A stretch of DNA of 10,520 nt from positions 1-10,520 of the forward strand of contig JACQRE010000083.1 in the NCBI GenBank assembly GCA_016206585.1, in the 5' to 3' direction. This document shows positions 4,823 through 10,520 of this stretch, one piece after another (position 1 is the stretch's first letter; the number at the start of each line of letters is the position of its first letter). This DNA comes from Candidatus Omnitrophota bacterium. GTDB taxonomy: Bacteria > Omnitrophota > Gorgyraeia > Aquiviventales > Aquiviventaceae. The position numbers and the translations under genes are program-made. A model generated the notes under the pieces. It was not told the origin of the DNA, ran no database searches, and worked only from the letters and a program-made list of their open reading frames with translations.

Positions 4823-6673
4823 CTACGCGGTGACGGCCTCGCCGGACGCCAGCGCGCGCAGCTTGGCTTTGGCCTGCCGCATCAGCACCGCGGCGAGCTC
4901 GCCCTCGGCGGGGTACGTGACGCTGACGATCCGGACGCGCGGCGTGGATGATCCGAGTGTCTGTCCCAGCCAGTGCGCGCAGAACTCGGCCAGCCGCTGC
5001 CGCATCGCCTCCGCACCCAGCTGATCGGACGCGGCGAGGACGGCCAGGAGTGTCGGCTCCACCAGGAGCACGTGGTCGTTGCGCGACACCTGCGTGCGCA
5101 CTGCCTTCTCGAGCTCCGCCAGCAGATGCTCGGAGGAACGGCCCGACGCGCGGCCCAGCGGCTCCTTGACCTCCGTCAAGTCGACGACGAGCAGGCTGAT
5201 CTGCCCGTGGGAGGCCTCCGTCGACGACTTGAGCGACTCGAAGAGCTGATCGAACTCCTTCGCGGGATCGTAGACCGGCACGGTGAAGGTGAAGGCGGTC
5301 CCTTGGCCGACTTCGGATTCGACGGAGATGTCGCCCTGGTGGAGCTCCACAATCTCCCGGCAGATCGCCAGGCCCAGGCCGGTCCCCTTCGGGCGGTGCT
5401 CCGGAGGCCCGTCGGCCTGCACGAACTTCTGGAACAGTTTGCCCAGGCTGTCCTTGGGAATCCCGGGGCCGTTGTCCGCAACGGTCAGCGCCACGCAGTC
5501 GCCGAGCCGCTTCAGCGTGAAGGTGATCGTGCCGTTGTCGGGCGTGAACTTCACCGCGTTGCCCACGAGATTGCTGACCACCTGCACGATCAGATTGCGA
5601 TCGGCGTAGACCGGCGGCACGGGGCTCAGCGCGCGGACCACCCGCCGCCCGCCGAGGAGGGTGTGGTAGGAGCGGCACACCTGCTCGATGAGGCCGCTGA
5701 GGTCCAGCGGCTGCCGCGTGACCGCCATCTTGCCCGCCTCGATCTTCGAAAGATCCAGCAGGTTGTTGATCAGCTCCGCCAGCCGGTCGATGTCCTGGCT
5801 GACGGTCTGCAGGAAGTCCAGCTGCTCCGCGCTGATGGGCCCCAGCGCCCGGTTGAGCATCAGCGTCACGGTGCCCTTGATCGAGGTCAACGGGGTGCGC
5901 AGCTCGTGGGACACCTTGCTGACGAACTCGTCCTTCAGCCGCTCGATGCGCTTCCGCTCCGAGATGTCCCGCAGCGAAGCGAGGAACGCCGACTGGCCCT
6001 CCCAGATGGTGTCGACGACGCGGATCTCCACCGTGCGCACGATCGTGCCGCCGCTGACCACCCCGAACTCGCCCGTCTTGCCGGGAATCATCGGCGCGTC
6101 GAACGGCTTGCCGATCAGTTCCTGGATGGGGCGCTCCAATAGCGCCTCCGCGGCCGGATTGACGAACTGGATGGTGCCCTGCCGGTCGACGATCGCCATG
6201 CCGTCGGCGTTGCTCTCGATGATGTGCTGGAAGTTGAGCTCGCTGGCCTGCAACTGCCGGGTGGACCGCTCGATCTGTTCCATGAGCCGCTGCCGCTCCA
6301 TCGCGGAGCGCACCGCGCGGAGCAGCTGGCTCAGATCCACCCGTCCCTTGATCAGGTAGTCCTGGGCGCCTTTCTGCACGGCGTCCACGGCGAGGTGCTC
6401 GTCCGCCGGATCGGCCAGCACCACGATCGGCAAATCCACCGCATGCCGGCGCGCCCGCAGAAACGTCTCCAGTCCTTGAGAGGCCGGAATGGAGAGGTCC
6501 AGCAGTGCCACGTGCACGTTGCCCTGGGACAGCCGCGTGAACCCGACCTCCAGCTCGCCGGCGTGCTCAAACGCATACGGCCCGCCGGAGGCGGCGATCA
6601 GCTGGCGGAGGGCGGCGGCCTCCGCCGCGCTCGATCCGATCAGCAGGATGGTGATCCGTCCGTTACCCGCCAT
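4823..6673 (-). CDS. Soluble hybrid sensor histidine kinase: pseudo-REC, PAS, HisKA, HATPase, GGDEF-like tail
   Basis: The 616-residue protein has no membrane segment. An N-terminal receiver-like domain (about 5-120) keeps acceptor D59 and K109 but has Gly13-Ser14 where the Mg-binding acidic pair should be, and Ala87 for the switch Thr. A short helix leads to a PAS domain (about 145-240). The kinase core is intact: His256 in SHELRTP, N-box NLVGNAVKF (N368, N372), G1 DNGPGI (D400) and G2 GTGLGL (430-435). Residues about 490-608 look like a nucleotidyl-cyclase fold. ISLLVVDL, a helix, then VRIVSVTYPAEGE and a last helix echo the GGDEF order, but LLVEPTLLAVL stands where GGDEF belongs, so no cyclase activity is expected. 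The start codon shares one base with the stop of the preceding exported-protein gene (TGATG), and no strong ribosome site is seen, so coupled translation is likely. It is the probable phosphodonor for the regulator gene next downstream. Confidence 0.92.
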   Translation of the reverse strand: MAGNGRITILLIGSSAAEAAALRQLIAASGGPYAFEHAGELEVGFTRLSQGNVHVALLDLSIPASQGLETFLRARRHAVDLPIVVLADPADEHLAVDAVQKGAQDYLIKGRVDLSQLLRAVRSAMERQRLMEQIERSTRQLQASELNFQHIIESNADGMAIVDRQGTIQFVNPAAEALLERPIQELIGKPFDAPMIPGKTGEFGVVSGGTIVRTVEIRVVDTIWEGQSAFLASLRDISERKRIERLKDEFVSKVSHELRTPLTSIKGTVTLMLNRALGPISAEQLDFLQTVSQDIDRLAELINNLLDLSKIEAGKMAVTRQPLDLSGLIEQVCRSYHTLLGGRRVVRALSPVPPVYADRNLIVQVVSNLVGNAVKFTPDNGTITFTLKRLGDCVALTVADNGPGIPKDSLGKLFQKFVQADGPPEHRPKGTGLGLAICREIVELHQGDISVESEVGQGTAFTFTVPVYDPAKEFDQLFESLKSSTEASHGQISLLVVDLTEVKEPLGRASGRSSEHLLAELEKAVRTQVSRNDHVLLVEPTLLAVLAASDQLGAEAMRQRLAEFCAHWLGQTLGSSTPRVRIVSVTYPAEGELAAVLMRQAKAKLRALASGEAVTA

Positions 6674-7230
6674 CAGAAGATATCCAGCAGCTCCTCGTTG
6701 GGCGCGGTCCAGATCGTGCCGTCCTCGAACCGCACCCGCGTGACGATCACCGCGACCTCATAGACGTCCGCCGACCCCACCGGCTGCTCCCACGTGACGC
6801 GCTTGGACGCGCCCCTCGGCAGCCGCTCGACCACCTGCTGCACCAGGAACGGCCCCTGGCCCCCGCCCTGGACCGGCTGATGGAACGCGTCGAACACCAC
6901 GATCGCCAGGGAGAACGCCTCGATGTGGTGCGGGGAGACGTTGGTGCACAACGCCTCACCTGAGACGACGAACACCGAGGGGGCCAACCCCGCCCGGTTC
7001 GCGTAGCGCACGCGGCTCGTCCGGGCCTTGGAGTCTCCCACCATCACCTGGGTGGGGGCGGTGTACGTCTCCACCAGCGCGGCCTGAGAGCGTTTCGTGT
7101 CAATCGGGGCGTTCTTGTAGTTGTGGATCTTCGATTTCAGCGTGCGCTGCATGGCTGAGACCGCGCCGGCGGCGAGCACGCAGCATGCGCCGACCATCGC
7201 GAGGCGCACCAGCGGCCGGTGCGGGCTCAT
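6673..7230 (-). CDS. Exported protein of unknown function
   Basis: The 185-residue product begins with a basic n-region (R5, R9) and a hydrophobic stretch at about 10-26 ending in VSA, compatible with signal peptidase I cleavage after Ala26 or with a single membrane anchor. The mature part is rich in beta-prone segments (SVFVVSGEALCTNVS, FSLAIVVFDAF, VYEVAVIVTRVRF) and suggests a small beta-sandwich such as an FxLYD-like fold. I do not recognise the family. A lipobox reading (VGAC) is unlikely because the hydrophobic stretch before it is too short. The ATG at 7230 sits at the edge of the inverted-repeat element, whose end supplies GGTGGTGGG just upstream as a possible ribosome site. The stop overlaps the kinase start. 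A periplasmic protein coupled to a soluble kinase might be a sensor partner, but nothing shows contact across the membrane. Confidence 0.72.
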   Translation of the reverse strand: MSPHRPLVRLAMVGACCVLAAGAVSAMQRTLKSKIHNYKNAPIDTKRSQAALVETYTAPTQVMVGDSKARTSRVRYANRAGLAPSVFVVSGEALCTNVSPHHIEAFSLAIVVFDAFHQPVQGGGQGPFLVQQVVERLPRGASKRVTWEQPVGSADVYEVAVIVTRVRFEDGTIWTAPNEELLDIF

Positions 7231-7426
7231 CCCACCACCTGCTTGTTGGCCGCTCCCACCACCTGGTTGCGGTCGGTGCAGCCGACCGGGATCGCCATGC
7301 GATCCGGCCTACGGCCCACAACCAGGTGGTGGGACGCAGGCTGGATTCGCCTCGCCTTAAGACTCATCTCGCCCCTCGCGCGAGGCAAATCGGGCTGCCG
7401 TCGGCCGCCCCACGCAGGTGGTGGGA
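7230..7426. mobile_element. 197-bp MITE-like inverted-repeat element inserted between mqnA and the exported-protein gene
   Basis: The ends are perfect 13-bp inverted repeats: TCCCACCACCTGC at 7230-7242 and its complement at 7414-7426. A TCA lies directly outside each end (7227-7229 and 7427-7429), as a target duplication would. Deleting the element plus one TCA gives CGATGAGCC on the minus strand, so the mqnA stop (TGA) would overlap the next gene's ATG as ATGA, the standard junction in this tight array. The inside holds a second pair of the same motif and several stem-loops. No transposase is encoded, and its minus-strand open frame of 67 codons has no recognisable domain. The alternative is a native structured leader or attenuator that happens to have TCA on both sides. 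The pairing is certain; the mobility is inferred. Confidence 0.55.
7254..7334. repeat. Cloverleaf-forming palindromic core of the element
   Basis: A perfect 16-bp inverted repeat (7254-7269 with 7319-7334) encloses three hairpins set almost end to end. They are 7270-7288 (7-bp stem CGGTCGG, 5-base loop), 7289-7305 (7-bp stem GGATCGC, 3-base loop) and 7306-7316 (GGCC, loop TAC, GGCC). The result is a four-way or five-way junction that can fold on either DNA strand or in RNA. It is not a tRNA: the stem is 16 bp, there is no T-loop consensus, and the arm sizes do not fit. Further right, a near-perfect 12-bp repeat (7344-7355 with 7380-7391, one mismatch) overlaps a 12-bp perfect palindrome (7374-7385). 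Confidence 0.7.
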
Positions 7427-8227
7427 TCATCGACCATCCAGCAATTCATACTGATCCACCAAACTCTTAAACTTTGCGATGCCCGCTTCCTCCGGCCGGC
7501 TGAGCCGGTAGATGAAATGGGCGAGATAGGCGTGCAGCTCGGCGGCGGGCAGGCCGAGCGGTGCGGAGGCCTCCTGCGCGATCGTCTCGAGCCGCTGGGT
7601 GTTCATCGCCAGCGCCTTGATGAGGCCCAGCTCCAGCGCCCTCTTATCCTGGGGGGCGGCGTCCTTGCGGATCGCCCAGACCGCAAAGACGAAGGGAAGG
7701 TGCTGCCACAGCCACCACTCGAAGGCGAGATCGGTCTCGAACGGAAATTGCCGGTTGGCGTGCCGGAACCGCAGCGCCTCGTCGCCGATGAGGAGGAGCG
7801 CATCGGCCTCGGGGTGCTGCCCGCGCTGGTATGCCGAGGGCTGGACGTGGTAGCGGCGCTCGAGGAGCAGCCGCAGGAGGACCGCCGTCGTCGACGTCTC
7901 CTCCGTCACGGCGATCACCGCCCCGTCGAGCTGCCGGAGGGGTTGGCGGGAAAAGAGCAGCACGCTCTGTGCCCGGCCCCGCACGGCGATGCCGAAGCGC
8001 TCCAGCCGCTCGAAGGAGTCCGCGAGCCGGAGGTAGTCGACGAGCGGCAGCAGGCCGGCCATGAGCTCGCCAGCGGCGGCCTGCCGGCCGAGTTCGCGCG
8101 GCACGCAATCGGTCAGCTCGTACCGGTCCCCCAACGGCAGCCCCCGAAAAAAGGGCGCGCTATTGAGGTACGGAACTCTCGCAACTCGCGTGGTCGTCGT
8201 AGACGTGGACGGTACGATAGAGGGCAT
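7427..8227 (-). CDS. mqnA: Chorismate dehydratase, futalosine pathway
   Basis: The 266-residue protein carries the family's N-terminal block RVARVPYLNSAPF (residues 14-26) and the periplasmic-binding-protein-like fold expected of MqnA, including AVTEETSTTAVLLRLLLE and ALLLIGDEALRF. MqnA removes water from chorismate to give 3-[(1-carboxyvinyl)oxy]benzoate in the cytosol, the first committed step of futalosine-type menaquinone synthesis. MqnD is related but has a different N-terminal block. The next enzyme, MqnE, is encoded immediately upstream, which supports the call. The ATG at 8227 has GGAG four bases upstream. The next ATG, at 8257, would add ten residues with no family match. Either start lies inside the mqnE coding region, giving a 68-base overlap at least, unusually long. 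The stop codon forms the TCA at the edge of the inverted-repeat element. Confidence 0.88.
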   Translation of the reverse strand: MPSIVPSTSTTTTRVARVPYLNSAPFFRGLPLGDRYELTDCVPRELGRQAAAGELMAGLLPLVDYLRLADSFERLERFGIAVRGRAQSVLLFSRQPLRQLDGAVIAVTEETSTTAVLLRLLLERRYHVQPSAYQRGQHPEADALLLIGDEALRFRHANRQFPFETDLAFEWWLWQHLPFVFAVWAIRKDAAPQDKRALELGLIKALAMNTQRLETIAQEASAPLGLPAAELHAYLAHFIYRLSRPEEAGIAKFKSLVDQYELLDGR

Positions 8228-9272
8228 CTCGCTCCACTGGGACGCAGCCCGCTTCACGGATCAGTTCCACCAATCGCCCGCGGGTGAGGCTCACCGGCGA
8301 GGCGGCCTCGGCCGCGTGCATGATCTTCTCCTCGCCGATCGTGCCGTCGATGTCATCCGCCCCGAAGTGCAGCGCGACCGACGCGGTCTCCTCGCCCATG
8401 GTCACCCAATACGCCTTGATGTGCGGGACGTTGTCCAGCAGCAGCCGCGCGATCGCCACCGTCTTCAGGTCCTCCATCGCGGAGGCCTGGCGCGCGACGA
8501 CCTGCGTCTTGCCCGGCAGGTAGGCCAGCGGGATGAAGCTCATGAACCCCTGCGCCTCGTCCTGCAGGTCGCGCAGCTTGAGCATGTGGTCGACGCGCTC
8601 CTCGTACGTCTCCATGTGGCCATAGAGGAGGGTGGCGTTCGTGGGGATGCCCAGCTGATGCGCGATGCGGTGGATCTCCAGCCAGCGGGGGGCTCCGATC
8701 TTGAACGGAAAGAGCGCCTTGCGTACCCGCTCCGAGAACACCTCGGCCCCGCCGCCCGGCAGCGCGGCCAGGCCGACCGCCTGCAGCGAGCGCAGCACCT
8801 CCTCGATGCTCAACCGGAACTTCTTCGAGAAGAAATCGATCTCCACCGCGGTCCACGCCTTGATCTGGATCTGCGGGAAGCCCGCCTTGATGGCGCGGAA
8901 CATCTCGAGGTAGTAGTCCCATGTCCAGTCCGGGTGCAGCCCACCAACGATGTGGACCTCGCGCAGCTCGGGGCTGCAGCGGTCGACGACCTCCCGGATG
9001 GTCATCGCGTAGGCGTTGGCTCGCCCGCGCTTGGTCGCAAAGTCGCAGAACTTGCAGGAGAGCACGCAGACGTTCGTGGGGTTGATCTGGCGGTTGATGA
9101 CGAAGTGGGCCCGCCCGGTCCAGCGCGCGCGCTTGACCCGGTCGGCCAGGCGTCCGAGGCGGATGACGTCGCGCGCGGCAAACAGCGCGAGGGCGTCTTT
9201 CCGGGTGAGCCGCTCGCCGCGCTCGACCTTGACCTCCCCCGCGTCCAGCGCGTGATCAGGGCGCGAAGGCAT
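8160..9272 (-). CDS. mqnE: Aminofutalosine synthase, radical SAM enzyme
   Basis: The 370-residue protein has the radical SAM cluster motif CVLSCKFC (C69, C73, C76) in the context INPTNVC. Blocks typical of the MqnC/MqnE group follow: HIVGGLHPD, LPGGGAEVF, TNATLLYGHMETYEERVDH, and HFGADDIDGTIGEEKI near the C-terminus. IKAWTAVEIDFF, FIPLAYLPGKT and HIKAYWVTMG favour MqnE over the cyclase MqnC, which usually has HAFSPPEI and SSWVTQG in those places. MqnE joins the MqnA product to SAM-derived 5'-deoxyadenosyl with loss of CO2, giving aminofutalosine. The ATG at 9272 follows GGAG with four bases' spacing and overlaps the upstream gene by 17 bases. The C-terminal 20 or so residues, read over the start of mqnA, do not look like family sequence and may be an extension. 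MqnC and the hydrolase needed for the later steps are not in the window. Confidence 0.9.
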   Translation of the reverse strand: MPSRPDHALDAGEVKVERGERLTRKDALALFAARDVIRLGRLADRVKRARWTGRAHFVINRQINPTNVCVLSCKFCDFATKRGRANAYAMTIREVVDRCSPELREVHIVGGLHPDWTWDYYLEMFRAIKAGFPQIQIKAWTAVEIDFFSKKFRLSIEEVLRSLQAVGLAALPGGGAEVFSERVRKALFPFKIGAPRWLEIHRIAHQLGIPTNATLLYGHMETYEERVDHMLKLRDLQDEAQGFMSFIPLAYLPGKTQVVARQASAMEDLKTVAIARLLLDNVPHIKAYWVTMGEETASVALHFGADDIDGTIGEEKIMHAAEAASPVSLTRGRLVELIREAGCVPVERDALYRTVHVYDDHASCESSVPQ

Positions 9273-9945
9273 GGCGCTCCGCTTTGGCGTGATCCGCGTC
9301 GTGTTTCGGCTTCACCGCACCCTGCACCAGCCGATTCATTCCTTCCCAGATGCGGGACACCGTCTCGCTGAACGCGACGCTCACCTTGTACAGGGGGTAC
9401 AGGACATCGCCCCCCTGCGTCCTGGCGTAAAACTCCTCCTCCGCCCCCGAAATCAGCTCGCGCACCTGCGATCCCGCGCGGGCGATCCGGATCCAGTGGC
9501 CGTCCTTGACCAGTTCCACCCAGTCGTTGAACGTGACGCGGGGCTGTCCGCCGGTATTGCCCCCATCCCACCCCAGACTCCACTGCACCACGGTCGTAAA
9601 CCCCGCGGTGCTGTAGCTGTAGCGGCCCTGGATCGACTCCCATTTGACGACCTGGTGGGGACGGCAGTAGTAGGAGAAGACTTTGGCGTAGTCGGCGGGG
9701 ATAAACACTTCCCGCGTCCCATCGGCGTGGACGATCTGGATGGTCGCGCCGGGGACGAACTGTCCCGCGATCCATTCCGCTTCGCAGGCCCGCAAGCCGT
9801 ACGACAGCGACTGCATGTACTGCTCGATCTCGCCCTCCTCGAATTTGGGCATGCCGTACTGGGCGGGGTCGGCGTGCAGATTCCCGCCGTCCGCGAGCGC
9901 GAACAACATCCACACCGTCACCCCCAGATAGGCGATTCGTCTCAT
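9256..9945 (-). CDS. Exported protein of unknown function in the mqn array
   Basis: The 229-residue product starts with MRR, a hydrophobic core (about 4-18), and LHA followed by Asp, a plausible signal peptidase I site after Ala25. The mature region contains KFEEGEIEQYMQSLSYGLRA, several aromatic-rich beta-like segments (YCRPHQVVKWESIQGRYSY, TTVVQWSLGWDGG) and a charged His/Lys-rich tail (VKPKHDADHAKAERHAFAP). Two Cys remain after cleavage. I do not recognise a family. The ATG at 9945 is five bases after the UbiD stop and directly begins the signal peptide. An open frame runs upstream to 10080, but that stretch lies inside the UbiD gene and is low-complexity Arg-rich. The 3' end overlaps mqnE by 17 bases. 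A periplasmic protein between two menaquinone-related genes could relate to quinone-dependent respiration, but nothing in its sequence shows this. Confidence 0.75.
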   Translation of the reverse strand: MRRIAYLGVTVWMLFALADGGNLHADPAQYGMPKFEEGEIEQYMQSLSYGLRACEAEWIAGQFVPGATIQIVHADGTREVFIPADYAKVFSYYCRPHQVVKWESIQGRYSYSTAGFTTVVQWSLGWDGGNTGGQPRVTFNDWVELVKDGHWIRIARAGSQVRELISGAEEEFYARTQGGDVLYPLYKVSVAFSETVSRIWEGMNRLVQGAVKPKHDADHAKAERHAFAP

Positions 9946-9950
9946 CAGCG

Positions 9951-10520
9951 TTACGTCTTCCAGTACCGTCCCCACTGCGCATCGACCCGCTTCACGACGG
10001 CCGGGTCCATCACGACGGGATCGGGATAGCCGGCTTTGAAGGTCGCGTCGATCCCCAGGCAGCCGCGATGGACCGGCCACGCCCCCCCACCAAAATCTTT
10101 GGTGGGGGGGCCAGCGCCGCGTAGCTCCGATGAGGTAAACGTGACGTCGCGCGCCGGATCAAACCGGGTAAAGAGGCCCCAGAGCAGGCTCTCCGGGTCG
10201 TCCAGGTCGACATCGGGGCTGACCGCCGCGATGAGCTTGACCGTCGACAGCGCCGGCACCTTCACCAGCGCCTGGATCACCTCGCGTCCCTCCCCCTCCA
10301 CCTGCACGGCCAGCAGCGCCTCCTCGAGGAGGCGCGCGCGCCGGATGCGGGGATGGAGCGAGGCAACCTGAGATTCGGCCACTGATCCCCGGGCGGCCGC
10401 CGGCGCACCGCCATTTCTGGTGGCGTCCAGCACCATCTTGCTGCCCAGGTTCAGGGTGAAACTGGTGAAATCCAGCGTATCAAAAGGCACGCCGGGAAGC
10501 AAGAGGAAGTCGCTCGACGG
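9951..10520 (-). CDS. UbiD-family decarboxylase, C-terminal 189 residues (5' end beyond the right edge)
   Basis: The frame is open to the window edge, so this is the 3' part of a larger gene; the family is usually near 450-500 residues. Recognisable blocks are KLIAAVSPDVDLDDPESLLWGLFTRFDPARDV and PVHRGCLGIDATFKAGYP, which match the C-terminal domain of UbiD-like prenylated-FMN decarboxylases. The catalytic Arg-Glu-Glu residues lie earlier and are outside the window. Next to mqnE and mqnA, the likely role is decarboxylation of the prenylated naphthoate late in futalosine menaquinone synthesis (the MqnL role), but UbiD homologues act on many substrates, so no symbol is given. The segment between ELRG and PVHRG is encoded by a perfect hairpin of DNA and is rich in Gly and Pro. 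A stop followed by a five-base gap leads to the exported-protein gene. Confidence 0.84.
   Translation of the reverse strand, partial: PSSDFLLLPGVPFDTLDFTSFTLNLGSKMVLDATRNGGAPAAARGSVAESQVASLHPRIRRARLLEEALLAVQVEGEGREVIQALVKVPALSTVKLIAAVSPDVDLDDPESLLWGLFTRFDPARDVTFTSSELRGAGPPTKDFGGGAWPVHRGCLGIDATFKAGYPDPVVMDPAVVKRVDAQWGRYWKT
10081..10111. repeat. Perfect 14-bp hairpin inside the UbiD-family coding sequence
   Basis: The arms 10081-10094 (GCCCCCCCACCAAA) and 10098-10111 are exact complements around the loop ATC. Each arm contains a run of seven C or G. It is translated in frame as roughly AGPPTKDFGGGA, in what should be a loop before the PVHRGCLGID block. Chance occurrence of such a stem in coding DNA is low. 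It may be a small palindromic insertion, or a stem that slows or ends transcription or translation within the array. It shares the CCCACCA motif with the element at 7230-7426, but the match is too short to prove kinship. Confidence 0.7.

Noticed and set aside
4973..6142. Plus-strand open frame of about 390 codons opposite the hybrid kinase
   Set aside because: It is the antisense of conserved kinase motifs, has biased composition and no promoter or ribosome site.
7254..7334. tRNA or integron attC site
   Set aside because: The outer stem is 16 bp, there is no T-loop consensus, the arm sizes do not fit a tRNA, and no attC core sites or integrase are seen.
7227..7430. 67-codon minus-strand frame inside the inverted-repeat element, overlapping both neighbours by ATGA
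   Set aside because: The product is mostly repeat-encoded (QVVG copies) with no family resemblance. The ATGA overlaps follow from the inverted repeat ends. It may be translated in passing but is not supported as a gene.
8160..9272. Assignment of the radical SAM enzyme as MqnC
   Set aside because: The family is close, but the blocks AWTAVEID, FIPLAYLPGKT and HIKAYWVTMG fit MqnE better than MqnC.
8061..9371. Plus-strand open frame of about 430 codons opposite mqnA and mqnE
   Set aside because: It overlaps two enzymes with clear family motifs, and the product is Arg/Asp/His-rich without a domain.

Overview
The window is GC-rich, gene-dense bacterial DNA from a probably diderm organism that makes menaquinone by the futalosine route. 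The futalosine genes, an MsbA-like exporter, two signal-peptide proteins and a soluble phosphorelay point to an environmental lineage such as Nitrospirota, Methylomirabilota or a deltaproteobacterial relative. That placement is inference; no marker gene fixes it.

Left end (1-2127). The first 112 bases hold the start of a tRNA-dihydrouridine synthase gene reading leftward off the window. A short divergent promoter region follows (113-212), with a perfect 10-bp palindrome and an extended -10 box that predicts an almost leaderless transcript. Next is a 590-residue ABC exporter on the plus strand. It converges on an aquaporin gene across an AT-rich inverted repeat built from AAGTCAAAA-like units (1988-2115).

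From 10520 down to 2128 every gene lies on the minus strand in very tight array, probably one long transcription unit or two. In transcription order: the C-terminal part of a UbiD-family decarboxylase (cut by the window edge), an exported protein of unknown function, mqnE (aminofutalosine synthase), mqnA (chorismate dehydratase), a 197-bp inverted-repeat element, a second unknown exported protein, a soluble REC-PAS-histidine kinase with a degenerate GGDEF-like tail, a canonical single-domain response regulator, a small histidine-kinase-like protein whose ATP-binding motifs are eroded, a tandem-receiver protein, and an aquaporin. Genes overlap or sit within about 35 bases of each other except at the element.

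The most notable points are these. (1) The element at 7230-7426 has 13-bp terminal inverted repeats, is flanked by a TCA direct repeat, and folds into a nested cloverleaf. Removing it with one TCA restores a textbook ATGA overlap between mqnA and the next gene, so it looks like a small non-autonomous insertion in the operon. (2) The signalling module is rich in pseudo-domains: a receiver without its acidic pair, a receiver without its Thr and Lys, a kinase without N-box Asn and G1 Asp, and a GGDEF-like domain without its signature. (3) The aquaporin has a His-Ile-Ala-Arg filter of the plant tonoplast type. (4) A perfect 14-bp hairpin lies inside the UbiD coding sequence. One reading is that the module couples menaquinone or envelope state to a phosphorelay, but this rests only on gene order.
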